From: Pseudorasbora parva
Lineage: Eukaryota; Chordata; Actinopteri; Cypriniformes; Gobionidae
NCBI RefSeq assembly: GCF_024679245.1
Contig: NC_090178.1
Coordinates: 3,903,202 to 3,967,201, forward strand
Length of the DNA: 64,000 nucleotides
Reading direction: 5' to 3'
Shown in pieces: positions 13,776 to 25,195 of the stretch (within the stretch, counting starts at the first letter, position 1; every line of letters begins with the position of its first letter). A program made the translations under genes and the position numbers. The notes beneath the pieces are model-generated. The model searched no databases. It had not been told where the DNA came from and worked only from the letters and a program-made list of their open reading frames with translations.

Positions 13776-14506
13776 CATGGGTGTCAGAACCATTGTGTTC
13801 TGACACCACCCACAAGACCCACCCACAAGACAAGACAAGACCCACCCACTTTTTAAGACCAATGATATTGGACCCACTCACTTTTATTGTCTCTAATTCA
13901 GCACGTCTGTTTACCCCTAACCGAGAAACACTTATTATTAAACATGTTAAACGCTTTATTTCCCCTTTTCTAATATTTTCAAATTTTTTATTGAAAATAA
14001 ATGCCTTTCCGATCTGATATGTGATGGGAAAAGGGAGTAGAGCGAGTGTGGCAAAAGGTGGATTCGAACCTCTGATCGATTTGTGTCAAAACTTGATGCC
14101 ATGCGTCTTACCCCTACTCTATAGCCACGGTAAATAACTCAGTGATTTCCGTAATTTTGTCTGGCCCAGTCAATCGTTTAGTAAACGGCACTTTTTCTCT
14201 CTGGACACTGAACATAATAAACATGCACTTGTTCATTATCATTATCTGTGAAACTGTTGATTTCTGTCAGTTAAATGAATATAGTCTTTTTATTAGACTA
14301 TTGTTATTGACTGGTATGAGGTATTTTATTGGTATAGGCAAGGGACATGACCTCAAACAAACCATAATCCAGAAAATCACATCTACGAAATAAAAAAAAT
14401 TCTGGAGGAGAACACCCAGACCCCCCACAAAAAAATGACCAAACCTATATTTTTCACCAGCCGCTATTGGGACCCACCCACTTTTTATTTGCTTCCGACG
14501 CCCATG
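13776..14506. mobile_element. hAT-type MITE with perfect 8-bp duplication and tRNA-like insert
   Basis: Imperfect ends CATGGGTGTCAGAAC and, from the right on the other strand, CATGGGCGTCGGAAGC. GCTAATCT is duplicated at 13768-13775 and 14507-14514. Subterminal CCACCCAC-type repeats lie on both sides. It is inserted in another inverted-repeat sequence ('ggttgcaccaac' at about 13730, 'gtgttgcaac' at about 14550). Confidence 0.82.
14048..14128 (-). pseudogene. tRNA-like pseudogene inside a hAT MITE
   Basis: On the minus strand there is a perfect RNA polymerase III B box, GGTTCGAATCC (14060-14070), preceded about 50 nt upstream by an A-box-like TGGCTATAGAGTAGG. An outer GTGGC/GCCAC pair resembles an acceptor stem. 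The T stem pairs only about 3 of 5 and I cannot fold a convincing anticodon arm, so a functional tRNA is unlikely. It may be a decayed tRNA or a SINE head. Confidence 0.4.
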
Positions 14507-14514
14507 GCTAATCT

Positions 14515-15335
14515 TGTTGATCTAGGCTTTATTTTAAATCGAGTTGTGTTGCAACACTTTATTTTAAACCCAGATTAACAAATCGGGCATTGGAATTTAA
14601 CCTGCGATTAAAACCTCCATTTACAATAATAATTTTCGCCGCCGTGGTGGATTCGCCATTTAAAGCAACAATACTAATATTGCATTTCCTTCTTTATTGA
14701 CCATCACAAACTCACTCTCTGACATAAGTAGCTCTTGCTGATAAAGGAACTAAACTTTAAAATTTTAGCTTGTAAAGAGCAACATAAAGAGACCGGCACT
14801 AATCAAGCCGGCAATGAAAACATGGCAACAGCGTGTGCAGATTTCATAAGCCTGGAAATATATTTATAGTATCAATTTATCAATTAATGAAGTATATTGT
14901 GGCAGTGTAACTTATGAAAATTAACTGTCATAATTGGCAGAGTGTCTATCTCCGCTCTTGACAGCGCCCCCCATCCCGTTTGATCGAGTAAAGCGGGTAT
15001 GAGAAACGAGATGCGCGGGCATATATACTCCTCTTTTCTTTTCTTTGTCCGACATCGAGATGAGTGACGGATCTGCTTCCTGGGCACCATTACTTCCACC
15101 GAAGAAAGTCAAAAACTCGAGTTTGACACGCGATCATATATATATATATATATGAAAAAACTAGGCTACACTACACATTCGTAAATTAACCGTTCTCTCA
15201 TAAAGGCCGCGATCGAAACACAGAACATCACACAAATATATAAAAGAACATTTTGATAAATAAACCTAAAAAAAATACCTGCCTAGAGAGGAAAAGCACT
15301 TTGAGTGCGTTTATATGCTCGTTCTTAAGCCGATT
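14515..15335. other. Mixed stretch without recognised gene
   Basis: The first 50 bases belong to the inverted-repeat sequence hosting the hAT element to the left. The rest has no recognised gene. A short plus-strand frame starting at 15062 (M-S-D-G-S-A-S-W) has no identified relative. A short (AT)n run lies at about 15138. Confidence 0.4.
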
Positions 15336-15640
15336 GTGCCTAAAGGGGGTCGCACACCGGACTGAAGCTCAGCGCCGTGTCTCAGGATCTCACACCAGGC
15401 AAACGTGAACATTATAAACGTGCAAGCTCAATTTTAAATCGACTTCTGACAGAAGAGCTGCGTGATGAGTGTATCTTGTAGTACAGGGTGAAATTAGTAC
15501 ATTCACGATTTGAGTTATACATTTACGATATACATTTAATCGCCGCGGACAGGCGTTGAATGCCGCCGTCGGTGTATATGTGTTCGAATTTTAAAGGCTC
15601 GGCGTGTCCAGTGCGAAGCTCAGTGCCCTTAAAGGGGCGA
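15336..15640. mobile_element. Possible MITE
   Basis: Left 'aaagggggtcgcacaccgg' with 'gaagctcagcgcc', and right 'gtgtccagtgcgaagctcag' followed by 'tgcccttaaagg'. The repeated GAAGCTCAG near both ends and the AAAGG/CCTT edges suggest a TIR element, but no duplication is clear. Confidence 0.35.
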
Positions 15641-15892
15641 TCGCTCAGTGCTGCGACACGTCTTTATAACACTAATATTGAGCACCCCCATATTGCCAAA
15701 ATCGTAAGAACCTCGTTTCATAACACCGCCGAAGATTCGACCATGAGATCAGTGGTCGAATCCGGTCCTGCATATCGATGCATCGAATCTTTGACTATTA
15801 GGGGTTACCCCTAATATATATATATATACCTCATTAGTGCCTGCGCGGATCTGTCGAATAAGGCATCTATGTAAATATATCTATGATCGCGC

Positions 15893-16225
15893 CTGCTACA
15901 GTTGGCTCAGGCAGGAAGGCAGAGACAGGAACAGACGTTACTCAAATTAAGTTTACCAATGAAGGTTTCAGAAATTACAAGCAGAACCTCTAGACATTAC
16001 AGATAAACTCAAATAAAGGTAACTGTAGTATAACAGAGACCAGACAACGAGTGAATGAACAAGGGGAACTTAAATACCAACACAGATGACTCAAATGGAG
16101 GAAGGGTGCAGGCGATACAGGTGATGATAAATAACTAGACACAGCTGAACAGAACTAGACTAACGAGGGGAAACCAAGGAAACAGACAAGTGGCGGGAAA
16201 CTAGACATTGATGGAAGTAATGGCG
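15893..16225 (-). repeat. Possible degraded solo LTR
   Basis: The order of motifs ('caggcaggaaggcagag', 'ttactcaaattaagttta', 'acaggtgatgataaataac', 'aaaccaaggaaacag') parallels the minus-strand sushi-type LTR at 43258-43686 without close identity. I infer an old solo LTR of a related family. No flanking duplication identified. Confidence 0.3.
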
Positions 16226-16251
16226 CTGGGAATACTAGATTGGATTTGTCT

Positions 16252-16543
16252 GATATGAGGTCAAAAATAACACAAATACTGTTGTGTTTCTCGCAGAAAC
16301 CGATAGTTTGGTGTCTTAAGACATCAATGTGTCTCCACGAGCCGTAGGGTTTAATATCAATTCGTATGTCTGTGTGTTTTTCACTCTCAAAGATTACACC
16401 CCATTGACATGCATTATACGAGCAACAGCTGAGTTAAAAATCTTCATTTGTGTTCTCCTGAAGAAACAAACACACCTACATCTGGGACGCCCTGGGGGTC
16501 AGCAGATAAACATCACACGCTCATTTTTGGGAGATCTATCCCT
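16252..16543. mobile_element. Truncated TTAA-target element
   Basis: Closely parallels 1300-1631, sharing 'cttaagacatcaatgtgtc', 'gttaaaaatcttcatttg' and 'gggggtcagcagataaacat'. It keeps the right end CCCT followed by TTAA (16544-16547). The left end is lost. Confidence 0.6.
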
Positions 16544-16547
16544 TTAA

Positions 16548-17582
16548 ACTCCACTTTCAATTTTGCATTCTGTTTGCTACCTCAACTCAAATAAAACATT
16601 TTTAAAATATTTGGAACAAGAAAACAAAGTCAAATGTATTCGTGTATGAAGTAATCCATATAGAAGGAAAATAAACAGAACTTTTGTTCAGACTAAATTT
16701 TTTAGCAGTCGATGTTGCCATGCTGAGGCTTATACCACAAAATGTATTATGCAAATTTTTAATATCATGCACAAATATTGCGCAAATAAGATGAAGCCTT
16801 AAGCCATCGCAAATAATGAATGTTGATTAATAATTGATTGGCTTGCGTTCCCATTTCTGTGAGCAAAAATCCAGTCAGAGAACATTTTTGTCTTCTAAAA
16901 TCAACACATGCCTGTGCACTGTGCTCTTGTGTGACTCTGTGTGCAAAGCATGCATTATGCAAAGTCTCCATGACTACAGATGACAGGCATCATGAAAAAG
17001 TAGATTTCTTTCTTAGAAATTTCTTAGAGCAAAAATGCTCAAACATACACCATAAAACCATTGAGGCAAGCAAAAACATGCAAGCATGGACAGAAAAAAA
17101 ATGCATTGCTAAACCAGCCTTTATGTCGATGTTTGAGGAGCTAACTTTCCCCCGAAGCACCAACAGGGCGACCTTTAAAGTGAGTCGAGTTGCTGTGAGC
17201 ACTATATCATAGCTGGACCTGTCCTGAGTGTTAAAGATCCAGTAAAACAAAGTGCCATGACCTGGGTTCCCCTCTATTGTGTGTTATCTCTCGGCCTTGT
17301 CATCTCATTCCATTCTCATTCCACACCGCTGCACACGACCTTCCCAGAACAATGGAGACCGTGAGCTAAAGGTTTCCCATCCCGTACGCAGGGTTGATGG
17401 ACGCTTCCTCGCCCAACGCAGAGCTATAGGACACCGATACCGCGCTCCGGCTCATCTAAAAGCCTCGCGGCAAGTGGCGGAGAAATTTAAAACCGGCCAA
17501 TTAAATAAAACATCTGATGACATGCCAAGCCATGAGTCTGCTGAGGAATATGGTCAACGCCTTCTGGTCGAGGTTATTAAAT
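16548..17582. other. Apparently single-copy stretch
   Basis: No repeat termini. The longest frame (16838-17212) has no recognisable domain and an equally long antisense frame. A second frame at 17279-17584 is also unassigned. I do not call a gene. Confidence 0.4.
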
Positions 17583-18119
17583 GACCCAAAAATGAAATTT
17601 ATGTAATTAATGACTCTAATGTTGTTTGACACCCATAAGACCTCCGTTCATCTTCAAACACAGTTTAAGGTATTTTATATTTAGTCCGAGAGCGTATGCA
17701 AGTGTATGCACACTATACTGTCCATGTCCAGAAAGGGAATAAAAACATCATCACAGTAGTCCATATGAGACATCAGTGGGTTAATTAGAGTCTCTTGAAG
17801 CATCCAAAATACATTTGGGTCCAAAAATAACAAAAACTACGACTTTATTCAGCATTATCTTCTCTTCCGCGTTTGTTTTCAAACCTCAGATAAAGTTTCA
17901 AAAGGTTATGAATCAGAGTATTGACTTATGATTTGGATCGCGTGTCAAACTGCTGAAATCACGTGACATTGGCGATCCGAATCATGAATCAATCCGCTGA
18001 GTCATAACCGTTTGAATCTTTATTTTGAGGATTGAAAACAAATCCAAAAGAGAAGACAATGCTGAATAAAGTCGTAGTTTTGGTTATTTTTAGACCAAAT
18101 GTATTTTCGAACAAACCCT
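17583..18119. mobile_element. TTAA-type MITE with internal inverted repeat
   Basis: 'ataacaaaaactacgacttt' (about 17829) is inverted at about 18070 as 'aaagtcgtagttttggttat', with flanking complementary stretches. The right end reads CCCT followed by TTAA. The left end contains 'cccaaaaatgaaatttatg' but not its terminus. Confidence 0.5.
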
Positions 18120-18123
18120 TTAA

Positions 18124-19357
18124 GATATATATGTAGGTTATTCATGCTGTGCACTCCCCATAATCTATGTCTTAATATATTGGATAACATATTAAACCCA
18201 CAATTTTTAAAGATGGGACATTAGTAACTTTTAAGCGTATTTCTAAAGTTCAGAGCGTTCCTCAGAACAGGAATGACCCCTCTGGATGAGTAAAAGCAGC
18301 ACATCTCATATCTAAGTGTTGAATATGACAATCAAAGGCATAAAGATAATGCGGTCCATATAATATTTATACGATTATATGAGTCTACCACAGGCACCAG
18401 GCACGGAGAGGAGCAATTACTCTGTCATCCTGGTGCTCTCAACCCTCCTGAAGGGATCACATTAATCTCATAAAGGACTCCAGAGCGGGGCTGGAAAGAA
18501 GACTCATTTGTCTAAAGATCTCCCTGAGATTTTCTGTCATATAGAGATAACGCCACCCCGAGTTGTTCGCATGAGAAGCTTTCTATTCTCTTTTTTTGTA
18601 CATAGTGATGAAATTTGGACACTGCCGTTACTGTGTTCAAGAAACATACAGGCATCAATATAGTAAAACAACCAATTACATCCATGATTTGATGTAGTTC
18701 AGAGGTCCCCAAAAAAGGAAATTCAACATTAATAAAATGCACGTGTTTAACCTAAATATCATGGATTTTATCCTATGTCAAAACTGAGTATTTATACAGG
18801 CATATGCAGATGTTAAAATGTTCTTATGTGTATGCCAACTAAAGAACGTGTACGAAATTCAGTTAGATAAATAGATCAATACCTTTTATTTCTAAATTAT
18901 GATAATTTTTGATGTAAAAATCATACTAATATTATAAGTGCACCACAGGAAACATTTCAAAACAATAAAACAATGCCATTCATGACCCCTTTAGTATAAT
19001 TATAAGCACAAATAAGCAATATAATAATAATGCTTTTTAATAATCACATCATTGTGATTATTTGTTTATATGAATGAAAATTCAGATAATTTGTTTATAT
19101 GAATGATTTCCTGAAAATAATACTAAAGGCAGCAGCTATTTACACTAAGTGGAAAGAAATCACACAAAAAGTGATGATTTATGTGATTCAAATCCGAAAG
19201 ATCCTTTTGAATTGCGGTGCAAACCCATCGCGTGTTATATCAACGCCTGTGATATCACACCTCTCCGATGTGATGTGTGATGGGAATCGGAAGTCATTCG
19301 TTTTCAATGGGAACCGGCAGCAAGCTCCAACGCAGCACGTCTTGGACTATTTGAGCA
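18124..19357. other. Stretch without recognised gene
   Basis: AT-rich between 18720 and 19150. No exon or RNA gene seen. Confidence 0.45.
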
Positions 19358-19365
19358 TCGAGGAG

Positions 19366-20400
19366 TAGGGATGTGCGGTATACCCGTACTGGAAAAATAC
19401 CGGAATATATTTTATTTAAAACGGTACGATATCATGATTTGGCACATTTCGGTATATGCTGCTTTTCTGAAGTTCACCGGTAGATGGCAGCGCGCTACCC
19501 AAACTGACCCGAAACAACCGGCAAATGTGACAACAACATAGACGAACAAAATGGATAAAGCAGTTGAATCTCACTCAAGATGCCCAAAACTAATTAATAA
19601 AGAGAGGAGTAGAAGTGAAATTTGTAATTACTTTGCTTATAAAACTGATGAAGAACCATCAAACCCAGCCAAGAAGCATCTGTCACTATCCTGACTTTAA
19701 GACTTCTGAAGAGATCGACAGGTCAGTGATCATTCAAACCATCTCATTTAGACATTTATTTTCTTTTAACACTGATCAACGCACACACATAGCCTAACAA
19801 AAGATCGAATATCACAAAATCTCCACCTTTCGTTTCAACCAATGACAATTAAATCTCATAATATTTGCATGCGTACTATTGCACTATTTACATTCGCGTT
19901 AGACACAACTGCCTGTGTTTATGTGAATACTCACTAAAGACGGACATTTTTACATAATTCTGTGTATTTGACTGTTTGAGGAAACTTAATGTGTAATGTG
20001 CAAGCTCTAAGTTACAGGTGTGTGTGTGTGTGTGTGTCGTTGTTAGGAGCTCATATCTCCTGTAACTGTTATTACGAAATGCTATAAAATCGATTGCATG
20101 TCCAAATAATTTCCGTTATCCATCCCGAGACGAGCGTGAAATGTTGAATCTGATTATGCTTTAGTGTAGTGCGATGTCTTTCGTGCGATGTCGCGATTTG
20201 ATGTGATAAGCTTTTCTGATTAATTTACTAATAAACATTTGTGGTAATTTCCCACCTTATAAACTTGCATAATTGTACTCATTCGCGTGCAATATACCCG
20301 TGCTAATATCAGACCGCGTGGTATCGATTTAATATCGGTACTTCGGTATTAGTTTGTGGTACCGTGCCGAAGCCAAAATTGTGGTATCGAGCCATCCCTA
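19366..20400 (+). mobile_element. hAT-type element carrying transposase remnant
   Basis: Left end TAGGGATGTGCGGTATACCC; right end on the other strand TAGGGATGGCTCGATACCAC. Flanks TCGAGGAG (19358-19365) and TCGAAGGAG (from 20401) look like an 8-bp duplication with a one-base indel. It contains a 47-codon coding remnant at 19551 and a short (GT)n run at about 20019. Confidence 0.75.
19551..19694 (+). pseudogene. N-terminal hAT transposase remnant
   Basis: A 47-codon open frame with stop, starting M-D-K-A-V-E and including SEICNYFAYKTDEEPSNPAK. The motif S-x-I-x-N-Y-F plus a basic stretch resembles the start of a BED-type zinc finger region in hAT transposases, but the Cys and His ligands are absent before the stop. 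It lies inside the 19366-20400 element, which supports the reading. It cannot encode an active transposase. Confidence 0.45.
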
Positions 20401-20806
20401 TCGAAGGAGAGTTAAAAACGGGTCAACTTTATGGTAATGAGCTATGATGCGGTTTGGTGGCAACCAGGCGGCAAACAATCAGAAGGAAGAACTTCTCCGT
20501 TTGAGATGATACCAGAGAGCGCCGAGCACTTTGGTTCCGACCAAAGTTTCCAAGACAACCCACAACAACGCTTTCAAATAACCCAACCCGCAACTCGGAC
20601 CGCAAAAAAAAGAAGAAAATATATTACCCGACAGCTTCCTGACCCGCGTTTCTGAAAAGTAGTAAATGCTCCCTGGCATAATATCAATTAATCCAGCCTG
20701 TGGAGGATAAAATGTTTCAGGCCCTGACGTGCGCTCAGAGGTGCGGCGGCGAAAGCAGCAGTTCTTGAGGCGGCCCAACATTGTCCATTTTAGCTGTCTA
20801 GATGGT
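20401..20806. other. Stretch without recognised gene
   Basis: Open frames on both strands (20431-20655 plus, 20479-20781 minus) overlap each other and have no recognised motif. Confidence 0.4.
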
Positions 20807-21247
20807 ATTATTGATGAACGCGATGTTTATGTTCATATTATTGATGAACGCGATGTTTATGTTCATATTATTGATTGACGCTATGTTTATGTTCATATTA
20901 TTGATGAACGTGGGTGGCAGTGGCTCAGTGGTTCATGTAGATTGTCTACAAACCGGAAGGTTGGTGGTTCGACCCCCGGTTCCACCTGACCAAATGTCGA
21001 GGTGTCCATGAGCAAGCCACCTAACCCCAAACTGCTCCCGATGGGCTGACAATGCCGTCGGTGTATGAATGAGTGTATGGATGGGTGAATGTGAGGCAAT
21101 ATGTTGGCCATAGGATGGCCGCTTAAGCGCTTTGGATGGCCATAGGGTCTGTTGAAAGCGCTATATAAATGCAGTCCATTTACCATTTTTAACGTGATGT
21201 TTATGTTCATATTATTGATGAGCGCGATGTTTATGTTCATATTATTG
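20807..21247. repeat. 30-bp tandem repeat split by a SINE
   Basis: The unit is ATTATTGATGAACG followed by CGATGTTTATGTTCAT. About 3.3 copies lie at 20807-20906 and about two more at 21191-21247, separated by a SINE. Small substitutions distinguish the copies. Confidence 0.85.
20913..21190 (+). mobile_element. tRNA-derived SINE
   Basis: The polymerase III A box TGGCTCAGTGG (20921-20931) and B box GGTTCGACCCC (20966-20976) are well spaced for a tRNA-type promoter. The 3' tail contains 'aaagcgctatataaatgcag', typical of fish SINEs that share a LINE-like tail. AACGTG flanks it on both sides (20907-20912 and 21191-21196), a short target duplication. Length about 278 bp. Confidence 0.8.
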
Positions 21248-21517
21248 TTTGTTTCGAACCTGCTTGGAGAATTCATCAGCAGGTCGACTGAGAGAGAGCC
21301 CACTTTTGGAAAAGTGTGAAAGGCCTTAGGAACGCAAAGTCGCGAACTGTTGAATGCTGTAGCCTATGATATAGCCAAGTGTTATGTAATAAAGGCTTGA
21401 TTTATTCATTTATTTCATTTAGTTTTCTAAACATTTTACATTCTTAACATTCGTTTTCTTATCCAGTCTAATCGAAGTGTGCGTCTCTCCCCCGACTTTC
21501 CCAACAAAAATCCCAGC

Positions 21518-21725
21518 CTAGAATGTATACGCCAAAATGATTTTTATGCACTTTTGCGTGCATATGATACGCACTTTTTGGCGTATTATACGCACAAACC
21601 ACCCATCCCTCCACCCCCATCCTACCCAAGAGCGTGTCATATGCACGCCATAAAGTGCGTATGCACGTGAAAAACTGAGTAGCAAATGCACGCCAAAACT
21701 AATTTTGGTGTATACATTCGCGAGA
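21518..21725. mobile_element. Palindromic MITE
   Basis: 'gaatgtatacgccaaaat' at the left is inverted as 'attttggtgtatacattc' at the right, and inner GTGCATATG/CATATGCAC-type segments also pair. About 200 bp, capable of a hairpin. No target duplication identified. Confidence 0.6.
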
Positions 21726-22528
21726 TTGCACACTCATACTATTGATACGCATTACCACGTGATCGTATTGGACATTACTGAGCTATATGCGTTTAAAAGT
21801 ATAGCCTATTAAAACGGTACAATGGCATTGCTTATTGACCGCGACCCGAATATTATTAAAAATATTTTTGGCACCCACTCATCACAGGCACCCACTCATT
21901 TTGGATTAACTGGCTCATCATTGGTTTCCAAACAAATGAGAGGAGAGGTTGATCATTGCTGTGGCGGGTTTGATAAGAAGGCGCGCAACACCATTTATAA
22001 GAAATATTTTTGCTCTAGACCGCTTGTTTTTCAGCGGGAGTGCAGTTCATTTGCTCAAAACAGCAACAATTTGACTAAACTTCAACCAGGACAGGACACA
22101 AATTAATGTTAATTAAAGACCACGCCTCCTAGAAACTGCATGTTGAAATTAGACTAGCACTCAACCACGAACGCAAAAGCCACACCACACATTTGGCTTT
22201 TAATTGGATTATTTCATTAGCAAACATGTAACTATAATTGTTGATATCTTTCAATCGATCTGTTTTTGTTTTTTACTTTCACATTTAAATGATTTCATGA
22301 GGTTAACTACGCTTATTCCCTACTTGTGGTCAGTCGGCACAAATGCCGATCAACATGATTGTTTGCTTTGGCCATTTTAAAGTACTCATGAAATCTATAT
22401 TGACTCTATTTACTTTGTTAGCACATATTAAAGGTCTTAGGGTGAACAATGAATCCGTGCATTCGCTCTACGTCAGCGCGCCCACAAATCTATACTAACC
22501 AGGCATTGTTAGGAGGATCTAGTGCAAA
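21726..22528. other. Stretch without recognised gene
   Basis: A 94-codon frame at 21822-22106 has no recognised domain. No repeat termini. Confidence 0.4.
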
Positions 22529-22531
22529 TAA

Positions 22532-23369
22532 GGGTGCTTTCACACCTGCCTCATTTAGTTTGGTTGAATCGTACTAGAGTTCGTTTCTCTCTTTGGTGCG
22601 GTTCGTTTGGTCAGGTCTGAAAGCGGCAATCGCACTCGGGTGCGCACCAAAAGCGGACCAAACAAGCGTACCGAGACCTCCTTGAAGAGCTGGTCTCGGT
22701 ACGATTTCAAACGAACTCTGGAGCGGTTTGTTTGTGGTGAGAATGTGATCCGACCTCGAACCAACTGCAAAAGTACGGATCATTTTTGGACTGAACCAGC
22801 TGCCGTAGTTAGCTGTGCTGACATTGTGTGCATGATATTATTACCTGATAGATCGTTGGCAATATTTTCGGAAGATGAGCATGTCAAGAGTTAATAATTA
22901 ATGCACGCCTCCGTTTGAAGTGACGAGCGATGCGCGCTCGCCGTCTGCAGTGCATTAGAGTGTTGTTTTCACGTTGATCCGCGCTTCATTATAGAAAGGT
23001 ATTTGCATACTGTGGTAAATACACACAGTGTAGTAGATTATGGCCAGGGACAAAACCAGCCCGCGCAGTCGTCTCTCCATATTTATATCACATATATATA
23101 TTATAGTTTGCTGGCTTTGCCTCTTCTGTTGGAATTTTCCCACACCAAAAATTCTGACCAATCGAAAAGCAGTTCAGGAAATACGCCATGGCCAATGAGT
23201 GATGTGGATGTTGTCACGTGCTTGCGTTTTGGTTCGTTTCAACTGGTTCGGACCAAAGCAATCAGTGTGGTGTAAGAAAGGAACCAAAAAAGCTGAAAAA
23301 TGCAACTATGTATAATTGTTTGCCCTTGGTTCGGACCAAATGAACCGAACTAGAGATGTGAAAGCACCC
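22532..23369. mobile_element. PIF/Harbinger-like non-autonomous element
   Basis: Inverted ends GGGTGCTTTCACACCT and, from the right on the other strand, GGGTGCTTTCACATCT, each next to TAA (22529-22531 and 23370-23372). A 3-bp TAA/TTA duplication is the Harbinger signature. Subterminal TTCGGACCAAA-type motifs repeat in both orientations. 838 bp without transposase. Confidence 0.8.
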
Positions 23370-23372
23370 TAA

Positions 23373-24480
23373 CACTTGCCAACAAGGTGCGCTATTTCCT
23401 CTTGGTGTAAAAAGACACTCAGAATAATACATGCCTAGTACGCACATTATAAAAGTATGCTGGGATTTCCTCAAACATTGATGAGTGCTGCGCTTGAATT
23501 TAATATGACCTGTGATTTATAAAGAGAGATGAATTTAGGAACATTTTCAGAGCATGTGGATGTTTTATAAATGCTCAAAGGAACATTTCGGAAACTTGTG
23601 TGCACTTACATTTAGGATCATTATATCGTCTTTATAAATGATACCCCAGAAATTGACCTGTAAGGGAATTGAAAAGCAACAAATCAAAGCCAATCAGAAC
23701 ATATTCGATGTTTAATGTGGAGCTGTTTTGGACCAATGAGATTTCATTGTGGGCAGGGCTAGAAACTGAGCGACTTACAAACTTGTCCCAGATGGTTAGA
23801 ACAAAAACTCACATTAGCACTGGAGAGATTCAATTTACACTAGTCACCATATATCAGATCACACCTGGTTAGACAGCATGTAAAACATGAGCAGAACGTA
23901 TTGCGGCGGCCACAAACCTCTCTGAAAACACAGCAAGAGTCTACTGGGAAAGCTCAAAGCCCACAGTCATCTTAACTAACCACAACAGCTGAGCCTGACA
24001 GCGTCCGCATATAACTTACATGAGTGGAATCAGTCAAGTTTCATAAGCCATGTGTAAAACTACCTGACATTAATATATACATTAAGAACAAGCTGGAGGA
24101 GCTGTAGAACAAACACAGCCCAGATGTTTATCATCTCCATTTGCGTGAGAACATTTAAACGCTCCATTGCTCATTTTTCCATTTCAAAACAATGAGCACA
24201 TGTTCCTCTGGTATGATGTCTGCCATCCCATTAAAAAATGTTTGCAGAGTCAGTGTTGGGGAAGCTACTTGAGGCTTTTTGAGCCGGTCAAGCTTCAAGC
24301 AAGTGATATTTTGAAGTTAATTTGTGTTAATGCGTTAACTATTAATAGACAGCCCTAATAACGGCACAATGTTATGCAGTGTTTAAAGGATTCTCAAACA
24401 AGAAAAAATGTAGGGCGGGGCTTGACTTTGTCTGTGGGGAACTGATTGGACAGTTGTGGCTTGCTATTGGTGGATCTCAT
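23373..24480. other. Stretch without recognised gene
   Basis: Contains 'agtgttggggaagctacttg' near 24251, resembling one end of a fish DNA element, but no partner end. No exon seen. Confidence 0.4.
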
Positions 24481-24520
24481 GTGATTGACAGGTTTGCTCT
24501 GCCCTTGGAAGAGAAGAGTC

Positions 24521-25056
24521 GGATTTGATGAGTCGTTGGGCGGGGCTACTGGATTAGATGAGTCGGTGGGCGGGGCTACTGGATTAGATGGGTCGGTGGG
24601 CGGGGCTACTGGATTTGATGAGTCGTTGGGCGGGGCTACTGGATTAGATGAGTCGGTGGGCGGGGCTTCTGGATTAGATGGGTCGGTGGGCGGGGCTACT
24701 GGATTTGATGAGTCGTTGGGCAGGGCTACTGGATTAGATGAGTCGGTGGGCGGGGCTACTGGATTAGATGAGTTGTTGGGCGGGGCTACTGGATTAGATG
24801 AGTCGGTGGGCGGGGCTTCTGGATTTGATGAGTCGGTGGGCGGGGCTACTGGATTAGATGAGTCGGTGGGCGGGGCTACTGGATTAGATGAGTCGTTGGG
24901 CGGGGCTACTGGATTAGATGAGTCGTTGGGCGGGGCTACTGGATTAGATGAGTCGTTGAGCCGGGCTACTGGATTAGATGAGTCGTTGGGCGGGGCTACT
25001 GGATTAGATGAGTCGTTGGGCGGGGCTACTGGATTAGATGAGTCGTTGGGCGGGGC
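24521..25056 (+). repeat. 30-bp GC-box minisatellite (array 1)
   Basis: About 18 copies of a 30-bp unit, each with GGATTAGATGAGTCG and a GC box GGGCGGGGC. The unit is a whole number of codons, so it reads as G-L-D-E-S-V-G-G-A-T repeats; I take that as coincidence. The same unit in inverse orientation forms 50971-51330. The array runs straight into 'cctggtgtctataaaag'. Confidence 0.95.
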
Positions 25057-25195
25057 CTGGTGTCTATAAAAGCTTTTCTTTGACTAATAAGAAAGTTTTG
25101 AGCTCTGAAATTTAGAGGATAATCTTATATTACCATGACCTTTATATCAAAAGCTCAAGGGAAAGTTGATTTCTCACTTCATCACCCCTTTAAGT
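25057..25195 (+). mobile_element. Element arm with TATA box next to GC-box array
   Basis: TATAAAAG at 25065-25072 lies 9 bp after the last GC-box unit. The following 120 bases, ending 'catcaccccttta', occur again as both arms of the hairpin at 50652-50899. The edge AAAGGGGTGATGA next to TTAA, read on the other strand, looks like a transposon terminus. Confidence 0.6.

Noticed and set aside
14048..14128. Functional tRNA gene
   Set aside because: B box is perfect, but T stem and anticodon arm do not pair well and it sits inside a MITE; reported only as a pseudogene.
16838..17584. Frames of 101-124 codons as possible host exons
   Set aside because: Overlapping antisense frame of similar length, no domain and no convincing splice-site pairs.
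24485..25069. 194-codon plus frame of ten-residue G-L-D-E-S repeats
   Set aside because: Unit length of 30 bp keeps the frame open by chance. The inverse array at 50919-51356 is open on both strands, which argues against coding.
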